A DNA stretch of 64,000 nt from Exophiala sp. HKRS030. Its lineage: Eukaryota; Ascomycota; Eurotiomycetes; Chaetothyriales; Herpotrichiellaceae. A program made the position numbers and the translations under genes. Positions 35,215 through 47,005 of this stretch are shown piece by piece (position 1 is the stretch's first letter; every line of letters starts with the position of its first letter). The stretch covers positions 2,852,001-2,916,000 of the forward strand of contig JAHWDD010000007.1 in the NCBI GenBank assembly GCA_023897205.1. Reading direction: 5' to 3'. The notes below the pieces were generated by a model. The model was not told the origin of the DNA. It was given only the letters and a program-made list of their open reading frames with translations, and did not search any database.

Positions 35215-36430
35215 ATGTGTACACCTCCCACCATCCAGAGTCCTCCGTCTTGCCTCTTGCGTCTTGCGTCCTGCGTCCTCAATCTCCAATCTTCAATCTC
35301 CAATCCCCGGATCTGAATTCATACTCGTCGTCCTCCTCGTACCTCCCCGTCCTCCGCACTTCAGTCCTACATTTACATCTCTCGCCAACGTCGCCATCAC
35401 CCATCATAACCTGCATTGCCTCGAATCTCCCATGCTGGCCTTCTAGTTGAAAATCCTCCTCTCCAACCGGCCACACAAGCTAGCCCTCCTCGGCCTGATC
35501 AGAAAGACTGATCACGGTGCCAGTGACCCTCCTCCCACCACAAACGCAAAAAAAATCTCCATCCCACACTCTACATACCCTCGGCCTGACTACCCACCTT
35601 TTGACTGGGCACACTCTCGAGGCGTCGACTTTCTGGCCAACTGCAGTCCAGGACGTCCATCTCCTGCCTGAACGGGCACCTGTTGACTTCTGCGAATTGC
35701 TTGTGGCTCGCTGCCACCCTGCATCTTCACCACTACCTACCCGTCTCTCTACCAACCATCATTCGCACCCACACACCTGTGACGTGCAAACTTACGCCGC
35801 CTGTCTTTCTGGACTTCTCGCCTGCTCATTTGATCCCAAGTACTTTGACTCCTCCTCGGTCTATTGCTTCTGTTTCCATACCGAAGCCTGCTTTACCTGC
35901 ATTTTTCCACCTCGATTTTCAAACGGTCGATTATCAAAGCCCGGTAAGCTCCTCGACTCTGGCTCAATATGCTATCTCACTATAGTCATTCAAGCGCGCT
36001 CCCATCTGCTTGTCCCTGGGCTGACATGCCGTAAAAAAGTCCTTCCAAACCGAAGCTGCGAATACACTTTTCTCAAGTATATTCCGTTCGACCACTCTCG
36101 CCATATAACGCACTCCATATCTCGCCCAACGTCTTTTCTTTGTCCAAACTTCGCTGCCGATTCTGTACAGTACTAGGCTCTGACCTGTCAATTTCTTGTG
36201 TTATTTTAAATCATATGGCGTTCTGAATTTCAATTCCACTGTATACACCATACCGGGCTCCTATCCACCTTTGTTCCACTCGAGACCCACGAGACGAATA
36301 CGTCTGTCCACCTCTCGCGACCATATGCTACGCCGTTTGTGGAGAACTGGAATAATACTTGGTGAGGCCGTAACAGGAAAAGAGGTATAAAGGCAAGACA
36401 CGAAGCATCACAGGCAAGACGTCACGCTCA
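35215..36430 (+). promoter_or_regulatory. Pyrimidine-rich upstream/leader region of the C2H2 factor gene
   Basis: About 1.2 kb unusually rich in C and T on the coding strand, ending at the ATG at 36431. Long pyrimidine-rich leaders are common before fungal regulatory genes, so this is probably promoter plus 5' UTR. The 219-codon frame at 35517-36176 is explained by the base composition. Confidence 0.45.
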
Positions 36431-39400
36431 ATGGCCGCATCAGTCGAAGACAGCGTATCCAGCTTTGGAATGGTGCGCACAGCATCGCCAGATACTGTAT
36501 CCAGCCAGACGATGGACGACAAAGGCAAAAGTGGTAAGTCGAGGCAACAGTCGCTTGTCTCGACATGATGGTCCTAACAAATTTTCCCGCAGTCAGTAAA
36601 CCGGCCTCCCTCAATGGCTCTACCACGTCCAGTACAGTCCTCAATCCTTCATTTCCTCCTCCGAAGACGGACAAGCCTCGCCCGCACGTCTGCACCACCT
36701 GCACCCGCTCGTTTGCTCGCCTAGAGCATCTGAAGCGACACGAGCGTTCACACACAAAGGAGAAACCGTTTGAGTGCCCAGAATGTACACGTTGCTTTGC
36801 ACGACGAGATTTACTTTTGCGCCACCAACAGAAGCTTCATTCGACCACAACGCCAGCTTCGCGTCCACGTGGGGGACGTCGCGAAAGTACCGCAGGCGTT
36901 GCGACCGGTCGTGTACGCAAGAATTCAACAGTGAGCGGCTCTGCTCCTATGCGGCCCAGGGCCAATACACTCAGCCACGTGGACACGGCAACGATTGGTA
37001 TGCTCGCGAACTCGTCTGGAAGTTTTGGGCGTCAGTACGTGAATGGACATCATCACCACAATAGCATGAGTATGCTTGCGAATCCCCAGGGCTTCCAGTT
37101 TCGTGGTACAAACTCCCACGGACAAGGACCACTTCTCAATCTCACTAAACTCGATACTCAGAACATCCCCATGGATCTTTCTAGCGGGTTGCGCACCGCT
37201 CCGCCGTACGGTGGTTTTGGAGCTGAATTCGACATGGGACCAATGTGCTTTGAGTCGGACTTGGAAAACACTATTAACCCTCATGCGCTTCATATGAGCA
37301 ACTTTGGTGGCCTCTCCATGGAATCTACCTCTTCTCCCTACCATCACATGTTTCCGGGCATGACTTCGTCTCACGCCTTGGTCGATGAAGATGCCAACTT
37401 TGAGTGGATTGCGCAAGGTTTCGAGAACCAGATGACCTTCACTCAAGCTAATGAGAATGCCATAGATGATTCCTCCCCGTCAGCGATGAGTACGAACAGC
37501 CCGGCTGGGATGCATGACCTAATGAGCGACCAAATCAATCTGAATATGTCGCACAACGCTGCTCCAGCCACCAAGATGTGGCCAATGTCTCTTGCTGGAC
37601 CGAGCCAATCCTCTAATAGTCCCATTAGCATGGATCTTATGTCCGGCTTCAGCGATATGATCAGCGCTCCGGGTGGCACGATTTCACCAAAATCCATGTT
37701 AGCCCAAGGAGGAGCGGTGGACTTCAACCTTCAGAGTCCGGCAGAGATGCCGGTTTTTGACCCTTCCTCTGTCCATTCCGGCCTGCACTATACCGGGTTC
37801 CAGCCTCCCTTCGCTCAAGACGGTCCGGCCTCTACTAATTCTACGACTTCGATGGACAGGAGCTTGCGCCAGAGCTCTATTACCACCACCTCGTCGGAAT
37901 TGGTCAGCGATCACATCCGGAACGTCTTGATTGCGGGACTAGCGCAGAACGCTGGATTTGGTCAACGAAAGTATTCTCAGCCGGCAATAAGTTCGCCACT
38001 TTCTCCTTCATCCTCTGCACGCGTGAAAGGGTTTAGTGCTAGTACCTTCCCTAGCACGCACGACTTGCAACGATATGTCAGCGCATATATCAAGTACTTT
38101 CATCCACATCTACCATTTCTTCATATTCCTTCGTTGAACTTTGAATCTCCTGAGTATACAACTCCAATCAGACTTGTGTCAGCCAATGCTCATCTTGGTC
38201 AAGCAACGGTCGCGGGAGGCGGAAGCTGTCTAATCCTGTCAATTGCCGCCATCGGCGCATTGTACGAGTACGAAACTTCCCAGTCGAGAGATTTATTTGA
38301 TTGTGCCAAACGTCTGATCAGCAGCTATCTTGAACAACGACGAAAAGCAAACATGACAAGAACACAATTTGCCCCTCGTCACTCTTCAGAGCGGGAGGAC
38401 ACCCCATTATGGTTGGTCCAAGCCATGTTACTAAATGTGATCTATGGCCACAACTGTGGGGACAAGACAGCAGCTGAACTTGCGAGCAACCATTGTGCTG
38501 CTCTGGTAAGCCTTGCCCGCGGCGCAGAGCTAGCCCGTCCTGCACAAAACTTCAATGGATTCGCAGGCGAGGGATTCAACAGCAACCTTCATATGAACGG
38601 CATGAGCACTCACGGGTGGAATTCAATGACAAATGATCCTGATGACTCAGACTGGTCAGAGTGGAAGGCAATGGAGGAACGCAAACGTACCTTGTATGCG
38701 GTCTTCATCTTGTCAAGCATGCTTGTGACAGCATACAACCATCCCCCAGCATTGACCAATTCTGAAATCCGTCTAAATCTGCCGTGCCACGAGGAACTAT
38801 GGTCGGCCGAATCGGCCCAATCATGGCGAGATCTCGGCGGTCTTGCACAGGCGGAAGCAACCTCAGTCACTTTTGCCGAGTCGCTCACTCACCTGCTTAT
38901 GTCTGCTCCACGACAGAAACGTCGGAACAGCACAACTTCAATCATGGGTCCACCTGGGGAAGGCGAACTTCGACCGAGCACTTTTGGCTGCCTGATTCTT
39001 GTCAATGCTCTACATAACTATATATGGGAAACTCGTCAACGTCATCTCGGGAGGCAGTGGACGACAAGTGAGACAGAGCAGATGCATGCGCATATTGAAC
39101 CTGCACTCCGTGCTTGGCAAGCAGCATGGGCCATGAATCCAAGTCATAGTCTCGAGCGACCCAACCCATTCGGAGCCGGTCCCTTATCAGCCGACTGTAT
39201 TCCCCTACTCGATCTGGCATACGTGCGACTTTTTGTAAACCTGGGGAGATCGAAAGAGGCTTTCTGGCAACGTGATTACGATGCCATGGCTGAAGAACTT
39301 GCGAAAGGTCCCGAACAGGTCGCCAAGGCAGACACTTCTGATGGCACATCAGATGGGGTGTTGAGCGGTACCCATTCAAACAAGAGCTTTACAGACCAGA

Positions 39401-40034
39401 CGCCAATGGCTGTTCTAGCAGACGGTGCAAGTGATTTCGATGAGGCTCAAAGCCTACAACATTCTCCCTCGTCCCGAAGAGAACGTCACCTGCGAAAGGC
39501 TGCCTTTTACGCGGCAGACTCATTGTCAATGTCAGATAAATTGGGGCTCACCTTCGCCGAGCAATCATCCCGAGAATTGCCAACACAATCTGCCATGTGT
39601 GCATTTGACTGTGCACAAGTGTTGGCTGAATGGATTGCGACTGTTCAGGAGCGTGTTGGCAAATATTTGGGCGTGATCGGTCGGGATGATATGAATCTCG
39701 TGGAGATGCCTGCGGCGCTCCTTCTCGAAGATGAAGACAGGAATCTCATTGGCAAGATCGATGAGGTGCTCGCCAGTGCCGAGCAGAAGATCGACTCTCG
39801 TGGCGGACTTGATCTGATGGCTGCACGCGAGGCTGGACTCGGTAGCCGTATTCTCGTGCTGACGGCGCATCTGCTTGAGAGGGATGCTGTCTGGCCAGGT
39901 AAGAATGTCGTCATGACAGCAAGTCTTGTTGATTAGCTAACAAACGTCTAGTCTTCAAAATCATGGCTCGGTCTCTTGAGACACAAGCTGGACACATCCG
40001 GGAGCGAGCTTTGAAGTCGGTGTCGAACTCCTAG
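36431..40034 (+). CDS. amdX: C2H2 zinc-finger regulator with fungal transcription-factor domain (ADR1/AmdX-like)
   Basis: Transcription factor of 1163 aa in three exons (36431-36533, 36593-39898, 39952-40034), no correction needed. Two adjacent C2H2 fingers at residues 68-118 (HVCTTCTRSFARLEHLKRH and CPECTRCFARRDLLLRHQQ) have the spacing and the ARLEHLKRH/ARRDLLLRH recognition helices of yeast Adr1 and Aspergillus AmdX. A basic linker (RPRGGRRE) follows, then a long Ser/Asn/Met-rich region. The fungal-specific transcription factor domain starts around residue 490 (DLQRYVSAYIKYFHPHLPFL) and includes WSEWKAMEERKRTLYAVFIL. Family members act in carbon or nitrogen catabolism, but the targets here are unknown. 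Intron 1 has a clear branch site (CTAAC) and its upstream exon gives the true start; the long frame alone would start at 36565 inside the intron. Confidence 0.9.
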
Positions 40035-42702
40035 CACCGTTCGCATTGGATGGCATCATTGCTAGTGATTCGAGACCGTCGATTTTTCTGATGACTAACT
40101 GCGAAATACAATCCAGGTGCTACGGATTTGAGCGCTAGTACATAATATTTGTGAGGACATATAAACGCGATATACCCCGCTACGAAAGCATGACGAGATT
40201 TACAGAGCAGCGCTCTTTTCGGGTGTCGGTTATCTAAAAGTACGGTATCGTTGATGGAATGCAAGCTTGGGCTACATCTGTTTGAGTTTATCGATATTTT
40301 CAAGGGCGGCGAGTGCCATCCCTCGACTGAAGCATTCGCCTGAAGTGGAGAGATTTTCTATCTTGTAATGGTCAGCAGGGTTACGAGTGTCACGAGACTA
40401 TCAAATCAAGAGGGCAGGCTGGATTTGCAGAGCAATAACGATCACGCTGAAAGTATTTCAGCCATCAAAAAGGGGTCTTCTTTGACGCAGACATCTTGGT
40501 GTTTGCCAAGGGTTTGTGCCGCGGTGGACGTCGTCTAGGGACTTTACATGACGCTTATGGGTTTGGACGAGGCTGTTGATATATTTTCTTGTTTGGATGT
40601 TCCAATAAAAGCCTGGGCCTTGATTGACATTTTATGCATGCTTCACTGTCGTTTTCCAGGCCACAGTGCATGAGCCCCGTGATATGTAATCATGGATAGC
40701 TTGTCCGGCATCCAGTCGGAAGAATGACACAGAGAGCGCGCGTGAAATTTACATCTTGATCTCCAGATTCCATGCAGCCTCCTGCTGAGCCGCACTCGCC
40801 GTCATTGATGGTTTTAAAGAGTATGGAGTAATGAGATTGCTGACAATTTATAATCTTGATTTAGCACGTTACAGTAAGTGCGGTCATGCTTCTCCCCAAC
40901 TGGAATCTGGGCTTTGGCTCGACAAACTCGCCCCGCAACACCGTCCCGAGGCTTCAAGGCATCATGGCCACCAAAACCCTGGCCACAACCCGTCCATCAG
41001 TCGTCTGAGACTCATGGTCATGGTTCCATAGTAAGTTAGTTGCCCCTCGGTGCCAGTCATCATTACGCTTTTCCTTCCAGGCTGCATATCCACTTAACTC
41101 ACAACGGTAGATGCTGCAAATGTCGCTCGATGGCGGGCTGTCTGCTTGGCACCATGGGTGATGGATCTTGTCGACATCGACAGCGACCTGATCGCTAAGA
41201 CCCTCACTCTTTGCCAAGCGGTACATGCCCGACGGATTGAAGACCGTTATTGGATCTCGGGATCTCGGTACGAAACACCACAAATTCACGATTTAATCTC
41301 GTGAGTAAGTCGAGAAGAGCTGATCGTTATCGCCATGCAGACATGTCAGAGCGCTATACGACCATGAGAAAACTCACCAAGTCCCGACTCCCGATACTCC
41401 CCGTTAACTAAGTTAATCTTCGTCTGTGCCTACAGCCCACTGCCCAGTCCAAACAAGCTTGGCTGATAGAGTTTCTGGATTCTAGACCTTTATCAGCCAA
41501 GTTGTGTTAAAGACGGCGTCCTTATCAGCACACCCTGCATGGCGTCTTAGGTCAAAACATTTTACGTGTGCACGAGATAACTGTAGCCCCGGAGCATGCA
41601 AAACACAGCAAATTAACCCTGCCGAGACTTGGATGATTCCCCGGAAAGTCTAGCTAGGCTCTTGGGAAAAAACTATGAGGAACAAACACGAGAACGAGAA
41701 TCGACTGTGTCAGTGTGGCCAGTTGCCAGTGTGCCGTGTCGGCTTCCTCACACTGTCGCAACTACTCCGTACATTCTCCGGACATTATGTTGCCTAACGC
41801 TCTTTCCCTCAGAGAATGGCGCGGCATGCATCATCACCTTGGTCATCAACCACTTTCCACAGCCGACGATTCCTCTGGCTACAGCGACTAGGCGTAGTAG
41901 ACCGTACTTGATGATCCGGAACCCGCTGTGCCCATTAAGTTGAGACTCCATCTCCAGGTGGTGGCATGGACTGTGGTTGGCTCGCCAGGCCATGTCTGAC
42001 TTCTGGATGCAGGGATACGCCCACGCCGCCCTCCACGCACTACCAATCCCACTCATCTCCCGAGCCCTGTGCTCCACCGACGAGACGCCGAGCTTTACTT
42101 TGCTGCGTCCGCTCCGTCAATCAAGACTCTATCAGCGCTTGGCAGATTCTCTTCGCTCCTCTTAAGGACACCAAGCTCCCTTGCTGAGTGTGCTTGCCAC
42201 GATCAAGACAGTCCAGAGTCGATCCGGCATTCTTGGACCGTTTTCTGGTAACCCAAGTCTGGGCATTCTGGCCTGCCAGTGCCTTTCGAGTCTTGATACA
42301 AAAAGACACCATCCGCTGCTCCCTCTCGTCATTCTCGCGTCCTCGGATTCCTCGGGTCACAATCCTGAAAGTCCTCCCACTTCGCAGTGCAGGTGCCCTG
42401 CCCAGATCCTTCCATTCTCTTGGCCCGCTCAAGCCTGCGACCATATCGAATTCATACCGCTGTCTATCTGGATGCATCGAGTACCATATTGTGATCTGAG
42501 TCAAAGAGAAGACAACGACTGGGGCTAATACACGCACCCACCGTTCGGAAGAAGGTCGTAAAAGGCGAGCTGCCGAACTCTCAGCACATAAACAAGAGGA
42601 GGAGTCTGTCACCTTGCTCATTTTGTCGCCGATTCCAACGTCAGACTTTTCCTACCGCCCTCGTACGAAAGTACATCCTGGGTCTTTATTAGTCCATTCA
42701 CA
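40035..42702. other. Intergenic region upstream of the antiporter
   Basis: About 2.7 kb with no supported gene. One TACTCCGTA copy sits at 41763. The last 500 bp are pyrimidine-rich on the plus strand, as expected for the antiporter leader. Confidence 0.5.
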
Positions 42703-45700
42703 ATGGCGTGGGATCACTTGTCGATCAACAAACCACATTTGGTTTACATCATTCTGGGCGGTTTTACCAGCATTTTCATGCTATGCTCCCTGTTCATCAA
42801 AGAGAAGCTATACATCGGTGAGGCAACTGTCGCAACATTATGCGGTGTCATTTTTGGACCTCATGCGGCAGATCTCATAGATCCGCGGACTTGGGGAAAT
42901 GTCGATCAAATAACCCTCGAGTTCTCGAGAATTGTTCTTGTCGTACAGTGCTTCGCTGTGGGTGTCGAATTGCCAAAAGCGTACATGGAGAGACACTGGA
43001 AGTCCGTGGTGTTCTTGCTGGTGCCCGTCATGACCTTTGGGTGGCTGATTACGAGCCTTTTCATCTGGTGGATGATCGAACCCCTCACTTGGCTTGAAGC
43101 CCTTGTATGCGCTGCATGTGTCACAGCGACGGACCCTGTCTTGGCTTCCTCGGTCGTTGGTAAAGGCAAGTTTGCGAAACGAGTGCCGAAGCATCTTCGA
43201 GATCTATTATCGGCGGAATCCGGGTGTAACGATGGCATGGCCTTCCCCTTCATTTACCTTTCTCTCTACCTTTTGAGATATGACCTTGGAGCCAAAGATG
43301 TCGTCTACCACTGGGTTTGCTTCACCATCCTTTACGAATGCATATTCGGCGCAGTTTATGGTGTCCTCATCGGCTACCTCGGCCGACATGCCATCAAATG
43401 GGCTGAGCGAAAGGGTCTAATTGATCGAGAAAGTTTTCTGGTCTTCTACTTTGTTCTTGCCCTATTCTGCGCTGGATCGGGCAGCTTGCTGGGCATGGAT
43501 GATCTCTTAATCGGCTTTGCCGCCGGAGTGGGCTTCTCTAATGACGGCTGGTTCACCGAGAAGACCGAGGAATCCCATGTCTCGAACGTTATCGATCTTC
43601 TCATTAATCTGGCGTATTTTGTCTACTTCGGCACCATCATACCCTGGGAGCAATTCAATTCTCCCGCGCATGGGATGATTCCCTGGAGATTGGTCGTTAT
43701 AGCATTGTTTGTCATTTTCTTTCGGCGCATTCCCATCATGTTGGCTCTGAAACCATTCATTCCCGATGTCAAGACCTGGCGAGAGGCCCTCTTCGCAGGT
43801 CACTTTGGACCTATTGGTGTCGGCGCCATCTTTGTGGCCATCCTTGCTCGTGCGGAATTGGAGACCGACTCAACGGAACCATTGGCGGTGCTCCCAGAGC
43901 CAGGTTCTAAGGATTACACGCTGATTTACCTTGTGTGGCCCATAACAACTTTTTTGGTTATCGCTTCGATCCTTGTCCACGGATCCTCTATTGCCGTCTT
44001 CACTTTGGGAAAACGCATAAACACTCTGACCATCACTCTGTCATACACCCAAGGCAATGAAAAGGGTCCCGCTTGGATGAACAGACTTCCACGGATACAG
44101 TCACGATCGTTGTCACGCATGTCGAGCTTCGACACGGAGGATAACGAGAAACTCGACCTTCCGCAGGGAGATTTGCCCCCCGTGGGGATCCCAAGCTTCA
44201 TCTCCGACGACAGCGCGAGGACGAGTACGAGAAGAAGCCTGGCGCTCGTTCGTCGAGTGTAGGAAAATCTCGCAGACGTAGGCGCCGAGGTAAGAACTCA
44301 GATGACCGGATGGGCGGACCGATCAGTCAAAGTGCCATTGTTCCTGCTAAAAGAGTCGAATCTGGTTTGTTGCAGCAGGAATCAGGTTCCGATACTCTAT
44401 TTGAAAAGTCTGGAGAGCCTTCTCCAGAAAGCCGACAGAACGAAGTTACTGCGGAGTCGTCCAGATCGTCTCCAGGTCCAGACGAAAGAGACCTCGAACT
44501 AGGCGAGCCGCCAAGTCGACGAAGACCTGCAAACTCTCGTTCCCGCTCTGCTAGCCGTTCTGTTGACCTGGAAGCCTATCAGGAAGGCGATCAGCTGGTG
44601 ATTGAGGATGAAGAGGGTAACGTAATAGATACTGTCGATACTTCTGGCATGACCGAGGAAGAGAGAGCACAGATCATCGAAAAGGCACGCAACAAGTTGA
44701 GGAACGACACGACCGGTGAATTTACCAAGCACAAACACGAGTCGCATCCGAAGAATGAAGGTGAGGAAATCGAGGAAAATGTCGAAGAAGCCTTCAATCA
44801 ACCCCAAAAGACCCTGAAGCAACGATTCGATGGGTGGAAGGGCTTCGGCAAACGTAAAGATGACGGTACTGAGGCTGGAGGACAAAGCAGACCAGAGAGG
44901 AAGCGTGGCCCTGCTCATGCTTATCAGTTTGGCAACACTGTCATCGTGGAGGACGAGGATGGTGAAGTCATCAAAACCTATACTATACCAAGTGAACCTG
45001 GCACAGATCGTAGACGGGAACAATATCTGCGCCGCATGAGCACTTGGGTCGGTTTAGGTCGCCAAAATGCCGATGAATCAACCGAAGCTGCCGCGCAAGG
45101 AGCTACCACAGGCGAGACAGAGCAACAAGGTCCTGACCAAACATCTAAAGCAAAGGCCGGTCGCCGATCCTCAGAGGAAGAGTTCGATGATGGCTTGAGA
45201 ATGATCATTTCACGAAGCGAACAGTATGGCTTGACGGGTCTGCAAAAGAAGCCCCGCGATCATCCTGGAATTATCGCTATGGGTTCCGGCCGCCGATTAT
45301 CAACTCGAGACTTCATCAAACAGATGCAGCAACTGGATCCCAAAAGTAAAATCCAGGAAGTGGAAGATAGTGATGCTCCCGAGCATGTGAAAAGAGAGAT
45401 TCGCCAAGCAGCAGAAGATGAGCGTCGGGCCAAGGGCAATAATCCTTCCACACCAGGGGACCGTCCGAGCGGTCGCCGCGCAGAAACGAACACAGGAGCC
45501 TATCTTCGACCTCCTCGTCCGGATGTGGGAAAACGAAGCCGAAGTGACGATGCTTTGGAGCCCGGTGAAGACTATTTCGGTCCACAAAGCCGCTCACGCC
45601 CTGCTCGCATGAAAACAACTGATACCCACACGACTGTAGATGAAGAAAGTGACGAAGACGATGAGCAAGAGATTCCCACTCACAATGTGCGTTCGACTGT

Positions 45701-46178
45701 GTTACGACATAGCCAAGGTCAAACGGCCGCGGATCAAAGGAGACGACAATTGGCCACAATCCGCTCCAATGAGGAGGAAGGCGGCGAGCAAGGTGAGACT
45801 GCAGCTGAAAAAAGAAGACGACTGGCCGCTCTCGGGATCGGCGGTCGAAACAATGCTTCGAGCAGCGAAAGCGACGAGGAGAATGAAGCCCCTCGTAATG
45901 TCCGTGCAGCCATCCCCGAGCCTGTACAAAATACAATCAATCAAACAAAGGCACGGATTCAATGGGGCGGGGAAAGTGGGAGGGAGAAACAAGAAGAAGC
46001 GCAAAAGGAGCAGGAGAAGAAGGAGGTTGAGGAAGATATCTATGCTGGAGATCCTATCGTCAGTGCAGCTCGCAAGCTACGAGGTATGTTTAAGAACCGG
46101 GGCAGCCTAAACCATCTTAGGTCGAAGTTGTCATCCTTGATTATCCAACATTTCAAGGATAGATTTGGAATATTTTAA
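42703..46178 (+). CDS. NHA1: Plasma-membrane Na+/H+ antiporter (Nha1 type), one frameshift
   Basis: Exports Na+ and K+ in exchange for protons. The N-terminal 440 residues hold about a dozen membrane spans of the cation/proton antiporter family, including ACVTATDPVLASSVVGKGKF and the ion-binding Asn-Asp in SAESGCNDGMAFPF. After PPVGIPSFISDD, at 44206-44222, one base is missing: the given frame stops at 44262, while the next frame continues with EDEYEKKPGARSSSVGKSRR and MGGPISQSAIVPAKR. The hydrophilic tail of about 630 residues carries the two conserved acidic boxes of fungal Nha1 (DQLVIEDEEGNVIDTVD and NTVIVEDEDGEVIKTYTIP) and long charged stretches. Corrected length is 1158 aa. A 37-bp GTATGT...TTAG segment near the 3' end could be a mini-intron but is very short. 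I keep the unspliced end. Confidence 0.93.
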
Positions 46179-46643
46179 GTATTTTGGGTTTGGGTCCGAC
46201 ATGTTTGGCCATGTCGAGGTCTTTTGGCGCATGTAATCTGAAGATTGTGGTTTGTCTTTATTTCTGAAGTTTGACGAGTGAGCTATTTCAGTCACCTTCA
46301 GGTACATATTTTGACAGGAAATAGACACCTAGCCATGCATTTTTAATGCTCACGGGCAGTACTTATCAAGAGTTCATCCTCTATGTTTGTTGGAAGTCCT
46401 AGGAACATATTTCGCCGTGATACGGCTTTCTGGGCCTTAGCCTATGGGAAATAACTAGAAATACTGAAATGCAGCCCAGCTTAGCTATTTAGAAAATCAT
46501 GCGCACATGTCTAGCTGAAGCCAAGTGACAGAAATTTGTTGTTTAGGCTTTGCTATGGGGAAGCACCCCAGCTGCAGCGCTCAATTTAATCCAAGTAATA
46601 TACTTTGCACTACCCAAAAATTGCCGTTAATTCACCACACGCA
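46179..46643. other. Spacer between NHA1 and tRNA-Gln
   Basis: AT-richer 3' UTR and spacer, nothing else seen. Confidence 0.5.
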
Positions 46644-46728
46644 GGTTTTGTAGTGTAGCGGTCAGCACGTGAGATTCTGATCACCACAGAATTTTCTCGA
46701 GACCCCGGTTCGAATCCGGGCAAGACCT
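46644..46728 (+). tRNA. tRNA-Gln (anticodon CTG) with short intron
   Basis: Acceptor stem GGTTTTG (46644-46650) pairs with CAAGACC (46721-46727) with one G-T pair. The A box is in TAGTGTAGCGG and the B box is GGTTCGAATCC. The anticodon stem TGAGA pairs with TCTCG, and the loop TTCTGA gives anticodon CTG. An intron of about 13 nt (TCACCACAGAATT) follows one base after the anticodon, the canonical place. The overall match is to fungal tRNA-Gln. The 3' CCA is not encoded, as expected in a nuclear gene. Confidence 0.9.
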
Positions 46729-46737
46729 CTCATTGAA

Positions 46738-46747
46738 TTTTTTTTTT
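46738..46747 (+). terminator. RNA polymerase III terminator (T10)
   Basis: Run of ten T residues starting 10 bp after the tRNA-Gln gene, the usual Pol III stop signal. Confidence 0.88.
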
Positions 46748-47005
46748 GATTTTGTCCTGTATCTCGCCGTTGGGCTGATCAAGTCGCAAAATTGTCCGCA
46801 TAGCGATCCACGTCGAGAAGCCTTCAAACTTTTAACTTCGAGTTCTGGTGTGGGTTGCCTGGTTCATCTACAGAGTACAGTGGTGGACCAAATTTTTATA
46901 TATCAAGCTAAACTCAAATAGGACATCCTACTTTTGGACATTGATTTCTTGCAACTCTTATTGTCTTTTCCTTCCACATAACAAGACTTCAACGGGGTCG
47001 AGGCG

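Larger units (their letters stand above)
27863..36430. other. 8.6 kb gene-poor region
   Basis: The longest stretch without a supported gene. It holds several short tandem repeats, eight exact copies of TACGGAGTA/TACTCCGTA (28811, 32747, 32986, 33139, 33165, 34221, 34285 and 35032), disrupted frames at 30190-31240, and from about 35215 a pyrimidine-rich leader running into the C2H2 factor gene. No transposase, reverse transcriptase or terminal repeat was recognised. Confidence 0.6.

Noticed and set aside
35517..36176. 219-codon plus-strand open frame
   Set aside because: Composition follows the pyrimidine-rich leader of the C2H2 factor gene; no motif, no plausible domain.
42121..42621. 166-codon minus-strand frame divergent from NHA1
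   Set aside because: Lies in the pyrimidine-rich upstream region of NHA1; one hydrophobic patch but no family-like sequence.
44206..44222. Programmed -1 ribosomal frameshifting in NHA1 or the other split genes
   Set aside because: No slippery heptamer with downstream structure is evident, and the same defect occurs in unrelated genes, mostly in G/C runs.
46085..46125. Possible last intron in NHA1
   Set aside because: Donor and acceptor are acceptable but the intron would be about 37 bp, shorter than any other in the window.
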